Position numbers and translations under genes: made by a program. Positions 45,937 to 58,395 of a stretch of DNA of 64,000 bases are shown here, piece after piece. The stretch spans positions 16,291,001 to 16,355,000 of the forward strand of contig NC_057841.1 of the NCBI RefSeq assembly GCF_910594005.1, given 5' to 3'. Under the pieces are notes generated by a model. That model saw only the letters and a program-made list of their open reading frames with translations. It was not told the DNA's origin and did not search any database. The first letter of the stretch is position 1; each line of letters begins with the position of its first letter. Source of the stretch: Cervus elaphus (taxonomy: Eukaryota; Chordata; Mammalia; Artiodactyla; Cervidae).

Positions 45937-48900
45937 CATGAAAATACTGTACTGTAAAATTTACATTATAGCCTGAATAAAACCCTTTACTAGCCAAAGA
46001 AGTTTAAGACTGTCCTAAAGTTTTATTTATGAGAAATGATTCTATTCCTCTCTGAAGTGTCAATATTTTAAAATCATGTCTTAGGAGAATTTTCCCAGTA
46101 GTATTAATGCTAGTTTGACATGTGACAAATTCTATCGTTGTGCAAAACACTTAAAAAAATCAATTGTGAGTTCTTAGGATATTGCTATAATAAGCAATGG
46201 CACCTTAATTTTAAGTGTATTTGCCCTTCAGAGTATAAAGGGAACATTTTTAAAGTTATAACAATTCAAATGTTAGCACCAGGCAGTGTTCTCCCATCTT
46301 AAAGCAATAGTTTAGATGAGGATGTCTTAACACTATTAACAGAAACATCTGCTGGAGGTTCGGCAATTAAGACAAATAGTTTCCTCTCTAATTGTCGGGA
46401 TGTGAAGTGAACATTGGGTTATTAAGAGGAGCTCAAGCCATGACAGATACGAAGCTGAAGGAGGAAGAAGCAGCTGAGCGTGAGCAAGAACCCACTGCAG
46501 CTATAAGCTGCTCAGAAGGCCCCTCTGTCACTGACACGGAGGGTCGAGGCCAAACAGATCGAGGTGGTACCAGGGCATGGCTGCTCTAGACCACAAGGAA
46601 AAATCATCTCTTCACAAGGGAGGATGAGCTGATGTAACACTTTTCCCATTTCTCAGTAAACCCTGAGTAACCCCAGGATGATGGATACACGAGTGACGAC
46701 ACATACCCTTCTGAATTTAATGTCCTGTTTGATGTAATCCTCTTTCAGGCTTAACAATCCAAAAATGTATTTCACACACTCTTCGGTCTGAATCACCATT
46801 CGGTTAAACTTTATCAATGATGTCATTTAATGATCTCAAATGATTAAAATCTTTTTCTGGTAATTTAGCATGTAACGGTTTTAAAATATAATCACTACTA
46901 AAATGCCTCAATTAGATCTTTCTCTAAGAGCTGCTTTCTTAGCACGATGCAAGCCAGGGCTTTATTCTGCAATCTCATGATAGAGAAATGAGCGAGATTC
47001 CCAGTATATCCATAGCAAATTACTGAAAGTCCTTGGAAGTTCTAATGCAGCTCTAAGTTGGCAGTTTAAAATCTCTGACCTCTTTGTGACTTTCCTGAAG
47101 TGAGCTCCTTCAACGAGACCAATGACAAGAGAAATGGCCCATGCTGGATTGATATTAAGGCTCACCTCTTTTCAATTCTTTTTTCAGTAGTCTCAGAGGA
47201 GGGAAAGGATAAGACATGCTCCCTTAATTTTGTTTCCTGGCAATTAACTCCCAGAATAACACCAAATAATTACAACCATAACATTGCAGAGAAAGTTAGA
47301 GTAGCAGTAAATGTTGCTAAGCTGTGAACTTTGACAAACAAGCCCCCGTAAATGGCCGAAGGCTGACGGCTGTGCACCCAGGAACACAGACTCTGCATTG
47401 CTACTCAGAAGATTTGAGAAAGGAGACAGCTCATCAAGGAAAATCTAACTGAAGCACAGAGTTGTTTTGGGAGAGGGGACAGGAACGACAACACACAGAA
47501 AGAACTCATTAAGACTGAAACCAGAAGTACCTCGAGTTTAACACCTATGCGTTTGTTTACCTGTTCATTCTATTTTCTTTTAGGCAGAAGAGAGAGAGAG
47601 ATCTGAATCATCGGTGCTGTCCTCTCCGAGGGTACACAGCAGAGAGGCCCTGGGTTCTGCCACGTGTTACTCACGCAGAAAGCGAGACATTCTATTTACC
47701 AGACTGACCGCCTGGAATCTCTGCGTCCCCAGTGGCCCCCAGACCCCCCCGCCCCCCGCTGGCAGTCAGAGGAACCCAGCCACCCACACAGCCGCACGTG
47801 CCCTGTATCCTTGATGGGCGAGGACGTGAATTCTTTAAAGTTTAGATTTCAGCCTCTCTCTATGCCCTATTAATTACTCCTGTACCTTTCTTCGCTGCAT
47901 GTTCCTCCTTGAACCCATCATTTGCCCAGCCCAGTCATGCTGACCTTGCTTCAGGCCCCTTTGAGAAATGAATTCTGCAGACCATGAGGACTCTATTCAC
48001 GGGCTCTTTCTCTATTAGCAAGGCCTTTCTAAGTTTTGCCGATTCACACACCATGTTTCATTCCATAAGGCCATGAATTAATTGACAAAATTTGACTTAA
48101 GCTTTTTATGGAGTTTATAGACACCTCCTCCAATTAATCTTTGCATTTCCATAAGCAGCTAAACTACCTTAATCCCCAATATTGAATAATATGGAGCTCT
48201 CCAGGGGGATGAGGGCCTCTGGAAAAGTGCTAAGCTTCCTAGGGAAAAAATAACAAAATGATTTCATTTAAAAGCTTTCCTGTTAAAAAGCTTGTTTTCT
48301 TTAAGTTACTTCCTAATTAAAGTAGGATCTTTCTAAACCTTAAAAATTTAGGTACAGCTTAGAATTGAGTAGTCTCATGGTACTTTGAGAACAGACATTC
48401 AGCAAAATGTTCCCGAGAGCTCCAGGCTTCAAATGATGAAAATAAAAAAAAGTGGGGAGGGGAGAAAGGGATGGTCACAGAGTAGAAAAACTCTAGTCCT
48501 GACAGGGAGACAACAGTGCCTGAATCTCAGTTGGAAAATAAAACAACACATTAGGTGTGTTTTTCCTCTTGGCTCAAATCACTGAAGGAACATGATTATA
48601 CAAATCTGATTATTAGGGCCCCTGTCCTGTCACTCAAAAAAAAAAACAAAAACAAAAACTCACACGTTCAAAAAAATCAGAAGCAGCAATTCAATAAACT
48701 ATACCTGGAAAACAGTTTAATAATTCAAAACTGAAATGATTAGAGAGAGAGAGTGTAGGACAAATCAGTCATCAGATGCTCAACTAAATACTCCTCACAT
48801 CAAAATTTACTAAGTTGCCCAACTCTTTACGTTTTCTCATACATCCACTGGTCTGGGAACACAAAATGGCAAGTGGTTATCTGAGTTTGGCCAGATGCTG

Positions 48901-49080
48901 CTATCTGCAGCTTTACGGATCTAGTGTCACTATTTCATTTCAAATATTCAATAAAAATTTTAGTTCACATCTTCTCTCTAGTGTGATCTTTAGCTACTAT
49001 AAATCAATTGTTTATCAACACTTTACCCTTAATAAGCCCAGGGTTATTCTTTTAATTTGTTGAGATCATGGACACTAATA
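45937..49080. other. Repeat-poor unique stretch with a GC-rich patch
   Basis: About 3.1 kb without recognisable ruminant repeats. It contains the GC-richer segment 47585-47830 and an A-rich run at 48639-48656. Several frames of 60-80 codons show no domain. Segments such as 47035-47170 and 48060-48200 have the even composition typical of conserved non-coding DNA, but I cannot test conservation. Confidence 0.45.
47553..47830. other. GC-rich patch behind a splice-acceptor-like tract
   Basis: GTTCATTCTATTTTCTTTTAG (ending at 47584) is a good 3' splice-site-like tract. It is followed by GCAGAAGAGAGAGAG and 250 bases of GC-rich sequence with several CpGs and a C-rich run (CCCAGACCCCCCCGCCCCCCGC). 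Two overlapping 66- and 69-codon frames exist; neither is recognised. A non-coding exon or a regulatory element are alternatives. Confidence 0.3.
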
Positions 49081-49296
49081 GCAGTGGCACCATGATAAAG
49101 AACTCACCTGCCAATGCAGGAGACATAAGAGACGTGAGTATGAACCCTGGGTTGGGAAGGTCTCCTGGAGGAGGATGTGGCAACCTATACCAGTATTCTC
49201 ACCTGGAGAATCCCATGGACAGAGGAGCTTGGGAGGCTACAATCCATGGGGTTGCAAAAGAGTTAGACACAACTAAGCAACTAAACAACAATACTC
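49081..49296 (+). mobile_element. Bov-tA SINE
   Basis: GCAGTGGCACCATGATAAAGAACTC, GAACCCTGGGTTGGGAAGG, CATGGACAGAGGAGCTTGG and a CAACTAAGCAACTAAACAAC tail. The first bases of the head are diverged, and no clear duplication was found. Confidence 0.92.
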
Positions 49297-49408
49297 TTTA
49301 ATTGATTCATTAAAATTTTAGTTAAAAAAATGAAGAGCACACCTAAAGCATCCAACTGTGCGTTTATCATTAAGTAGACTCAAATTTCCATGAAATAGCC
49401 ATTATCTT

Positions 49409-49728
49409 CAGCTCAGTTCAGGTTCACTTGCTCAGTCGTGTCTGACTCTTTGCAACCCCATGAACTGCCGCACATCAGGCCTCCCTGTCCATCACCAACT
49501 CCCAGAGTCCACCCAAACACACGCCGATCGAGTCGGTGATGCCATCCAACCATCTCATCCTCTGTCGTCCCCTTCTCCTGCTGCCCTCAATTTTTCCCAA
49601 CATCAGGGTCTTTTCAAATGAGTCAGCTCTTCTCATCAGGTGGCCAGAGTATGGGAGTTTCAGCTTCAACATCAGTCCCTCCAATGAACACCCAGGACTG
49701 ACCTCCTTTAGTATGGACTGGTTATCTA
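49409..49728 (-). mobile_element. BovB 3' end, antisense, with 12-bp TSD
   Basis: Starts CAGCTCAGTTCAGG, passes GAGTCGGTGATGCCATCC and CAGGTGGCCAGAGTATGG, and is truncated at GTATGGACTGGTTATCT. Exact AGCCATTATCTT copies at 49397-49408 and 49729-49740 show one 5'-truncated insertion of about 320 bases. Confidence 0.97.
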
Positions 49729-49905
49729 AGCCATTATCTTAGATATGTGTCAAGTCATGGATATTAATGTTAATTTTTGAGTTAGATGTATTTTTCATTT
49801 AGAAGCAAATGTTCACAACTCAAACAATGATAAAAAGAACATGGATTCTTAATGTTTTATTGATTGTTTTTAAGTTATTAAGTATGGCTGCTAGCTGTGT
49901 CTAAA

Positions 49906-50117
49906 TATTATATTATGTTCTGTGACTCAGACGGTAAAGAAGCTGCCTGCAATGCAGGAGACCTAGGTTTGACCCTTGGTTCAGGAAGATCCCCTGGAGA
50001 AGGCAGTGGCAACCTACTCCAGTATTCTTACCTAGAAAATTCCATGGACAGAGGAGCCTGGTGGGCTACAGTCATGGGGTCGCAAAGAGTTGGACACAAC
50101 TGAGCAACTAACACACA
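49906..50117 (+). mobile_element. Bov-tA SINE with long imperfect TSD
   Basis: CTGTGACTCAGACGGTAAAG through GGACACAACTGAGCAACTAACACACA. Flanked by 19-base segments (49887-49905 and 50118-50136) that share TAGCTGTGTC exactly and differ at three positions overall. Confidence 0.93.
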
Positions 50118-50136
50118 GCTATTAGCTGTGTCCAAA

Positions 50137-52729
50137 AACAGAATCATCTGTTATTAAGTTTATTAATGATGAAAATCAATCATCAAAAAATTAAATTTTA
50201 TATGTTATAATATATTATTGTCTATTTGAACAACAACAAGACCATAAAAACAAAATGATTTAGCTACACATTTCTTCATGTGATTTCTTCATGTGATTTC
50301 ATTCTTTAATGATTCTGGAGTTCTCAATAATTTCTGTATTATTAACTTGTGGGAGTTAAATGATGCTCTATTTATGGTGTCAATATATTGACATCATAAC
50401 AAATTATAAGCAGATAAGTTAAATTTAGGATCTCTTCATACTTCTGACATGTGCATATAAATATTTTTCATCTTGACATTCAATATATTCTGGACTACAG
50501 GAATCAGAATAAACCTGGAAATGCAAAATTCTTCTGAGTTTTCACCTAAGAATTAGTCACTGAAAATATTGTTATTTTGATCAAATAACATTTTTTTCAA
50601 AATTCTCAAAGCCTGAATTTTCCTCCTTTAGACATTTGAACATTTTTTCCTCCATTTTCCACAAAACACATTCAGAAATGCTCAGAGTCTGTGCTTTTTT
50701 AATAAGAATTCAGATTTCTTCTTATAAATTAGATAGCTCCTTATAAAGAAACCTAAATTTGAAAGTTATTTCCATAAATTTCAAAATCACCACCTGAGAG
50801 AAGTTTGAAAATTAGAGTTATAAGACTAATAATGTGGGTCAGAATTTTTAAAATTTAAGAATTCTGATTCTAGTGTAAATGCTTTAGTTTTATCAGTTTG
50901 AAACTCTACCTTTAGTATCAAAGACAGCAATCTTTACGAAATTATTTTTTTAAATTTTTATTATATATATTTTATAATTAGAGGATACAGTTTCAACCCC
51001 TTCAAGTAATTGTTTTGTAATTAAATTGATTTAGGAAAACAGGAAAGCTACAGTTTTGACAATTTTGAGTGCCAAATGCATTTTACTTTTAGTTTATATA
51101 TTGAGATTTATTTCATGATTTATCCTTCCAAGTACAAATATTGGCATAGAATCAATAACAAATAACATAGATGTGAATTGATATTAATGCTCCTTAGATA
51201 TAAACCTAAATATTTTTAAATGGAAGAGTAAAAACAGAATAAATGAGATTAAAATGAAATGCAGATTCTATTTTTTCTGAAGAGTCCATCTATACAATTA
51301 AAAATAAAATTGATATTATTGTCTTCATCCCAATCTACAAAATTCCATTTTATATATATTGGTGTAAGGGTAGCAAATAGAAATTTATAGTTTCATAATA
51401 GTTATTATTTTTCAGAAAGCATGGAATTTATAATTTTTCTTACATAATAAAGAAAAATACTTGAGGTCAATGTGTTCTTATAAATGTTCAATTATAAGAA
51501 AGAAATAGCATTTTGTTGCAATAAAAGTTTTATGTTTGACAATTTATTTACTCTATTACCCAAGTATCTTATCCTATATTAAGTCTTTAATATTTAACAA
51601 GACATCAATTACAACTATTGTCAGCTATGTATGTTCCTTAATAAATTGTATATGAATGCTTTCAATCTGAATATATAACTAACATCTTTTATAAATATGT
51701 TTGTACCATTTCTACAAGGCTGAACAAAATTAAAAATATTTCCTATATATTGGGAAGATAGATACTCAACTCAACTCTTTATCTAAATATACATTATTTA
51801 ATTTAAAAAAGATGAGTATTATACTATATTCACTATTAAAATCATGTTAAAGACAAAATTGTATACAAATGAAGTAAAATTCTGTAATAACGCTATTATA
51901 ATAAATCCTATGACTTCAGACTTAAAATAATTGGCATTTGGCTCCCACATCCAGAGAACTACAGGCAAGCTAGCTGTGTAGCCATGTCTGAATCTAAAGT
52001 AACGATAATACCATGCTGTATTTTAAGCAATTGAATTACTTCAGACTTCAATTATCTGCTACACGTTGCAGTATTTTACTGTAATATATGGAGTTGGTGT
52101 GTATGTTTGTATGTTTAAGGATGATGTTTTCACTGTACATAAATGTTTTTATAAATGAATTAGTTTCCAAAGTTTTTCTCAGAGATTTAAAATAGGCTAT
52201 CATTAAGAAGATAATTGATAAAGGCCCATTTGGGGCAGTGGGTATTTAAAGAACAATTCAGGTTAAGGAAGCCATTAAATATAGTGATTTTCCCATATTT
52301 ATTTATTTTTCAGTTTCACATCTGTTTTATGTACTTCAGTCACTTTATCCACTTTTAATGTTGCAGGTAGAGTGTATCTTAATTTACTTCCCTAGTAACC
52401 TATCCTCTTTCACTTAAACGCATTTAAGCCTTAAAAGACCTAGAATTAACATCACAGAAGGCAAGATGGCACAGAAGATGGATATAATGTGAGAGTTTTT
52501 ACTCTCCAATGCCTCATGCTAGTTTTACTCATTGAATTCTCTGAGATTTGATAGTAACATATATGAAAATCAAATAATAAACAGGTCCTAATTCACTAGG
52601 TTAATTTAATTGAAAAAATTAGTGAGCATGCAAATATGAGATACTAGGTTTTTTGAACTATGAAAAAATTTTCTACCAAAACAGTCATCAAACAAAGCAT
52701 TTTAAATCATCTGCTTAAGTACAAAAACA
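50137..52729. other. Very AT-rich repeat-poor stretch
   Basis: About 2.6 kb, extremely AT-rich, with no frame over 60 codons and no ruminant SINE or BovB. A GATTTCTTCATGT duplication near 50271-50295 (CATTTCTTCATGTGATTTCTTCATGTGATTTC) is the only local repeat noticed. Confidence 0.55.
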
Positions 52730-52730
52730 G

Positions 52731-52940
52731 GCCTCCCAGGTAATGCAGTGCTAAAGAATCCACCTACCAATGCAGGAGATGCAAGAGATGTGGGCTCGAT
52801 CCCTTAGTTGGGAAGATCCTCTGAAGTATGAAATAGCAACTTATTCCCATGCTCTTGCCTGAAAAAACTCCTATGGACAGAGGAGCCTGATGGGCTACAG
52901 TCCATGGGGCTGCAAAAAGCCAGACGTGAGCACACAAGAC
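52731..52940 (+). mobile_element. Bov-tA SINE, diverged
   Basis: GGCCTCCCAGGTAATGCAG, GCAAGAGATGTGGGCTCGATCCC, and CTATGGACAGAGGAGCCTGATGG to CCAGACGTGAGCACAC. Typical order with many substitutions. Confidence 0.92.
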
Positions 52941-52944
52941 CATG

Positions 52945-53312
52945 ACACAACTTATAGTCAAGCTAGAAATTCTGGACAGAACCCTTTCTAAGACGAGATC
53001 AGGAACCCATTTGTTTATATTTAAGCAGAGAGCATACTGCTCTGGTTTCTGACCGTGTTTTGCAGAACCTTGGAGAATCAGCTTTTAGGAAGGCTGCTCC
53101 ACGTCCTGCCTCCGGACACACAGGTTGCTTCTGGATTTGGTATCGGTAATGGAGCCAAACAACCTCTGCAGCTCAGAGGAGAGCAGCGTGGGCTTACAGA
53201 GGAGCCGTTAATTAGCCTGGTTAGAAGGAAGGGTGTTTGAACATTTTCATAAGCTCAGCTGCATTGAGAACAATGTGCCACCCTAAGTTTAAACTTGTAA
53301 AAATATTTGCAT
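52945..53312. other. Unique stretch, nothing identified
   Basis: Moderate composition; a 61-codon plus frame (53055-53240) without features. Confidence 0.5.
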
Positions 53313-53325
53313 TGAGTATGGTCTT

Positions 53326-53530
53326 GGAAAAGACCCTGATGCTGGGAAAGGTTGAAGGCAGGAGGAGAAGGGGATATTAGAGGATGAGATGGTTGGATGG
53401 CATCACCGACTCGATGGACATGAGTTTGAGCAGACTCCGGGAGTTGATGATGGACAGGGAAGCCTGACATGCTGCAGTCCACGGGATCTCGAAGAGTCAG
53501 ACATGACTGAGTGATGGAACTGAACTGAAC
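53326..53530 (+). mobile_element. BovB 3' end, sense, probable TSD
   Basis: GGAAAAGACCCTGATGCTGGG through CATCACCGACTCGATGGACATG to the CTGAACTGAACTGAG terminus. Flanks TGAGTATGGTCTT (53313-53325) and TGAGTACAGTTCTT (53531-53544) look like a mutated target duplication. Confidence 0.95.
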
Positions 53531-53544
53531 TGAGTACAGTTCTT

Positions 53545-55405
53545 CAATACTGCACTCTTCACCCTCCACAAGCCAATATTTCCACCATTACCGGGATAAT
53601 TTCCAGAACTCTGAAGCAAAGATCAAGACAATGCTGAACAGTGCTTTTGCTTCTCTATTCCTTATTCCACTGAAAGTCTTCAGAAGATCTCCCTAGGGTT
53701 GTTTCTATAACTGCTAGAGTGCCTAAGATAAAACAGTCCCTACTATGATAAGACCATGATTTTACAGGAGCAATTCCATTTTCAACCCTGATGCAGCTGC
53801 ATGCCCTCCAACACAGGAGACTTCTGAGCAGTATCTGTTGATTCATCCATGTTGCAACACCTACCAATCCCACTCTTGGGTGGAACAATGGAGTTCTCTC
53901 TCTCTAAACCTAAAAATAAAAATGATTTTTGGGTATAAAGAGTCTCTTAAGTTAGATTTCTCTTAGTAGCATCTAATATCTTTGAATGATTCTAAAACTT
54001 CCTGTTTGAATTTAAAAATTTTGGAAAAGCATTCACTCCCCTCGTTCATTCTGGCTTTGGGTGAGGATTTCTTTTTCTTTCTCAGAAGCTTATATATTAA
54101 TGTTTGCTTTAAGGATGAAAAAGATGGAGTAGACAAACTTTTCATGTTCATTTTCACAATTCTCCATCTTTGCAGAAACCTCCTATGAGTGTTAAATAAG
54201 TCATTTTTTCCGTAGTACCTCTATAGCTTAAGACTGATTCTTCCTGACTCCATCAGAAGTCATTATGGTAAGTTTAATTTTGCATCCATTTTAAAGGCAG
54301 AGTACACAGCTGTGAACTCTCTTAAGCGCATCTATACCGCAAACTACATCCTTCTCCCTGTAGACTCATCATGTCAAGACTAAGACTCATAGCCTATGGC
54401 TGCCACAAAAAGCTAGAATACATAAAACAAACTGAAACTCAAGTGCCCTCAATGAAATATGCCATGAAACGATCTACTGTGCCTACCCAAAGATTCATTC
54501 TAAAGAAATAAAACAAGACCAAGTCATTACTGGGTTTTCTTTCCTCTACTGACACTGACTCAATATTTCAAGTAGAATAAAAAAATGATATGTTTGAATT
54601 CATATGTGATAAATGATAAAAAGCTGATACACTGCTTCCCCATCTGATTCCAGAATTTTGGAGAGTCTTAGGACCTATATTGAGTACCTCCCATTCCATA
54701 AACCATCCTGAGTCTTCAGATTTCAAAGTCAAACTTCTGGGCTCCCTCTCAGATTTCCATAACAAAGGCAGGTTATGTATGAAATACTGTTTATTGGAAG
54801 CTGGAAGCTGCATTCTTTTCCTATTTTTTAGTTTTTGTTTTCCTTTCGCTCTAGTTTTTTTTTTTTTTCCATACCCCGAAGTGTATGCCTCAGTGAGATA
54901 TCATTAATTGACAGAAATGAACCTAGGGGTCCAAGTGTTCTGACTGCTATCACCATACCTAAAACCTACAGGCAGTATCCAGTTTCATTACAAACATTAG
55001 AAAAAATGTCTGCAAGCAAGCAAACAGCAGCCAGATAAAAAGCATTAATTGAACTGCATTCAATCTGACTTAATTAAACCTTTAACCAGCAGACACAGAG
55101 TGGTAAGGAGTTTTAATGTATCTATTATTGTGAACTTAAATTGATGTAGACAAACAAAAGGCAGTAACAAACACATAGACATAATTCAATTAACAGTCAT
55201 TGAATCATATTGTTTATCTTGTCAGAAATTGTTAATTATCTGCAGTTCCAGACTACCAAATCAGGAAACATCTTCTAATTAACTACTGAACATCATCTTG
55301 TTAGTTCCACATTGCTTTGCATTTATAAATGATTAAATTATATGTGTATACTTTTGTTTCCCCCCATTAAGTTAAAACAATATGCATTAGCCTCTTCCTT
55401 TTAAA
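53545..55405. other. Unique stretch, nothing identified
   Basis: AT-rich with a T15 run near 54854-54868. No repeat boundary or gene. Confidence 0.55.
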
Positions 55406-55418
55406 GATGTATCAATTT

Positions 55419-55532
55419 GTTGTTGTTTAGTCGCTAAGTTGTGTCAGACTCTTTGTGACCCCATGAACTACAGCACTCCAGGCTTCCCTGTCCTTCACTA
55501 CCTTCCTGAGTTTGCTCAAATTCATGTTCATT
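55419..55532 (-). mobile_element. 114-bp BovB 3' insertion, antisense, with 13-bp TSD
   Basis: GTTGTTGTTTAGTCGCTAAG through CAGGCTTCCCTGTCCTTCAC to TCAAATTCATGTTCATT. Flanked by GATGTATCAATTT (55406-55418) and GATATATCAATTT (55533-55545), a target duplication with one change. It is a complete, extremely 5'-truncated insertion of the variant BovB lineage also seen at 45812. Confidence 0.92.
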
Positions 55533-55545
55533 GATATATCAATTT

Positions 55546-56148
55546 AAGAGCAGGCAAAGAAAACCAACCAACGTGTGCAAAAATTCTCAACTAACTAGAA
55601 GACCTATGGTTCTCAACTCAGGATTATCTACCTGTTGAATATCATATTCCTGAGAAATAATCTTCCTCTTCTACCTCATTTATCAAATGTCTTTCTTCTT
55701 CAGTAAGACACTTGCCCAGACCTGATCTGTGCTATACTTCATTCTTAGTGTCCCTACCTGACATTTCCATGGTCATAAGAGACTTGACATTCTTCTGTCT
55801 CTTACAGAAATTAATATCCTCATTCTTCCCTTCTCAGACAAGAGCACAGTTACTTCTGATTCCCTATCTGTTGTTGAAAAGTTAATATCTACCTCTATGG
55901 AGTTAGTCCAGAATGCTGAAAAAAAAAATATTGTCAAAGGGGAATAAATTAATAGTACTTACTTCCTAGTGCTATTGTGAAAGCATTACAATTATCAATT
56001 TTAAATTCTGTGGCCCATTTAAACATGCGGGCATTCAGTTAATGTTTGCAATTGTTTAGATGCTTTATTAGCAGGGCCTACCATGAGACCAACCCAATCC
56101 TCTGCATTCTATTCATTTATTAAAATTATGCATGTAAAATATATCTTG
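55546..56148. other. Unique stretch, nothing identified
   Basis: No gene or nameable repeat. Confidence 0.55.
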
Positions 56149-56149
56149 G

Positions 56150-56376
56150 TGGTGGTTTAGTCACTAAATTGTGTCTGACTCTGGCAACCCCATGGGCTAG
56201 AGACCACCAGGCTCCTCTGTCCACGGGGTTTTCCAGGCAAGAATCCTGGAGTGGGTTGCCATTTCCTTCTCCAGGGGATCTTCCCAACCCAGGGAACGAA
56301 CCCAGGTTCCCTGTGCTGCAGGTTGTCTCCTGCATTGCAGGCAGATTCTTTACTGACTGAGCCACCAGGGAAGCCA
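56150..56376 (-). mobile_element. Bov-tA SINE, antisense, with internal duplication
   Basis: GGTTTAGTCACTAAATTGTGTC to GACTGAGCCACCAGGGAAGCC. Between CCCAGGTTCCC and CAGGCAGATTC it has an extra near-copy (GTGCTGCAGGTTGTCTCCTGCATTGCAGG), so it is slightly longer than the other copies. Confidence 0.94.
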
Positions 56377-57033
56377 TAGTCTTGAGCAGAGAGGAAATAT
56401 ATCAGATGAGAGACAGGAGTTATTTTCAAATCTCTATATGAAATAAGCATTGTAAAGTTTCAAAATCTCTTAATTATTACCTAAATGTTCAATAACTGAC
56501 TGTGCTTTGGTAACCGTAAGGGAGCATAATGGCCCCTACGCTTCTCCAGTTATGCTACCAGGGGCATTGAACACCAACACAGTCACACCCGTCAATCCCA
56601 ACCAGTTCTAATCACACTCCTCCCTTCATTTTTAGACCAAAGACTTTCAAAGTCCACTGTTTAAGTCAGGGAACAAAATTAAAATAATTGTGGAACAAAA
56701 AGACCTCCCCTAATCTGACAGTTCTTTAATTCTAGCCATTGGTTTGTCTTTTCCAAGACTCATCTGCTTCTTCCTACCTTTATTGAACCAATGGGTAATG
56801 TTGCAATAAAAACAGAGATCAGAAGGACTAATAGTTTTAGAAAAAATAAAAGAGGAAAAAAGCTAATAATGTATGTGGTTGAAACTGTAAGAGGAAAAAA
56901 GTTACTCATATACAATTGATTGAAATTAAATTATGAAAGACCTTCTGGAAGGACATTAGCTATAAAATATAAATTTAAAATGTGAATGTATTATAAGCTA
57001 TGTGTTTACTTCTAGTAATCTACTCTGTTTAAA

Positions 57034-57036
<3 letters not shown>
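56377..57036. other. Unique stretch, nothing identified
   Basis: No supported feature. Confidence 0.55.

Positions 57037-57066
<30 letters not shown>
57037..57066. repeat. (CA)n microsatellite
   Basis: About fifteen uninterrupted CA units, likely length-polymorphic. Confidence 0.95.
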
Positions 57067-57068
<2 letters not shown>

Positions 57069-57498
57069 TATTTTGCTCTTGTAATTGATAGAAATCTAAC
57101 TCCAGATTATGTGGAAAGGGGATTCACTGGTTAACCAAATTTAGGAATGAAATATGAGGAAAGGCAGGACGGTTGCCTTGGAAATATGAAAAACTAGGAA
57201 TAGAATGTTGTCGGTTCTCTCTCCCTCTCCCTTCCTCCCCTGCACCTTCAGCTCTCTCCTCATTATCTCTTAAACACAAAGGAGAATACAGACACGTAGA
57301 ACCCAATCTTTTTGCTTTACAGCATCCACCACCAGAAAAAAAATCAGTAATCTAGAACAAACCTGCAGTAATTTAGTCAAAATAATTGTGACAAGGAAAT
57401 ATGGGTCTTGTCAGAAAATAACTAATTTCAAGGTTACCACTTATACAGGGGTGAAAATATAGAGGGGATCTCTAAAGAAGGAGAAGTCTGAACAGAAG
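57067..57498. other. Unique stretch, nothing identified
   Basis: A CT-rich bit near 57215-57260 gives proline- and serine-rich false frames. No supported gene. Confidence 0.5.
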
Positions 57499-57566
57499 AT
57501 GCTGCTGCTAAGTCGCTTCAGTTGTGTCCGACTCTGTGCGACCCCATAGATGGCAGCACACCATGC
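57499..57566 (-). mobile_element. Bov-A2 SINE end fragment, antisense
   Basis: GATGCTGCTGCTAAGTCGC, TTGTGTCCGACTCTGTGCGACCCC and ATGGCAGCACACC. Only the terminal ~68 bases of the element are present. Confidence 0.9.
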
Positions 57567-57950
57567 GTATATATGTGATATGTGTATTGTATGTACTAAT
57601 TATTAACACATGCAACATTAATGTTAAATTAATTAATATTACTTATTAACATGTAGCGTGCAATATCAACTATTATTACATGTTACTATGTAATATATGT
57701 ATTGCAAATATTAATCAATGATGTAATATACATAAAAATCAATAAAAGGGGATTGGATCATAAAAGACAAGCAAAAAGAAAAAAAGAAAAAAAAAAAGAC
57801 AAGCAAAAGCCTTCTATTAATAGTATATCTCCATAAATATTTGATAGGAAAATAATCCTTAAGTGGGTCATGAAAATAAGTAACTACAAATACAAAGCTT
57901 GATAAATCAGACTAGACAAAACAGGATCTTCTGTTCTGAAAACTCTTGTT
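57567..57950. other. AT-rich stretch with local near-palindromes
   Basis: 57570-57730 is rich in TTAACATG, TTAATTAATATTA and ATTACATG strings with dyad symmetry, and an A-rich run lies at 57774-57798. It looks like low-complexity DNA following the Bov-A2 end, possibly SINE-tail-derived expansion. Confidence 0.5.
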
Positions 57951-57963
57951 AAGAAATAGAAAG

Positions 57964-58088
57964 TCTGTTCTGTACATCTGTGTCTCTTTTTCTGTCTTGC
58001 ATATAGGGTTATCGTTACCATCTTTCTCAATTCCATATATATGCATTAGTATACTGTATTGGTGTTTATCTTTCTGGCTTACTTCACT
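57964..58088 (-). mobile_element. L1 3' UTR segment, antisense (inverted part of a twin-primed L1)
   Basis: CTGTACATCTGTGTCTC, TTGCATATAGGGTTATCG, TACTGTATTGGTG and CTGGCTTACTTCAC are the complement of the bovine-type L1 sequence that lies immediately 5' of the AGAACAGACTTTTG segment. Its left end overlaps by 12 bases (57960-57971, read in reverse) with the start of the sense part at 58091. Together with 58089-58395 it is one insertion. Confidence 0.92.
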
Positions 58089-58395
58089 ATAGAACAGACT
58101 TTTGAACTCTACGGGAGAAGGCAAGGGTGGGATGACCTGAGAGAACAGCATTGAAAAATGTATATTATCAAGCGTGAAACAGATCGCCAGTCCAGGTTGG
58201 ATGCATGAGACAAGTGCTCAGGGCTGGTGCACTGGGTAGACCCAGATGGATGGGATGGGGAGGGAGGCGGGACGGGGGTTCAGGATGGGGAACACATGTA
58301 AATCCATGGCTGATTCATGTCAATGTATGGCAAAAACCACTACAATACTGTAAAGTAATTAGCCTTCAACTAATAAAAATAAATGGAAAAAAAAA
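58089..58395 (+). mobile_element. L1 3' end with poly-A, sense (ruminant-type L1)
   Basis: AGAACAGACTTTTGAAC, GGTTGGATGCATGAGACAAG, TCCATGGCTGATTCATGTC, GTAATTAGCCTTCAAC, then AATAAAAATAAATGG and poly-A: the terminal 3' UTR of the young artiodactyl L1. AAGAAATAGAAAG at 57951-57963 and 58396-58408 is an exact 13-bp target duplication around the whole structure. Confidence 0.95.
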
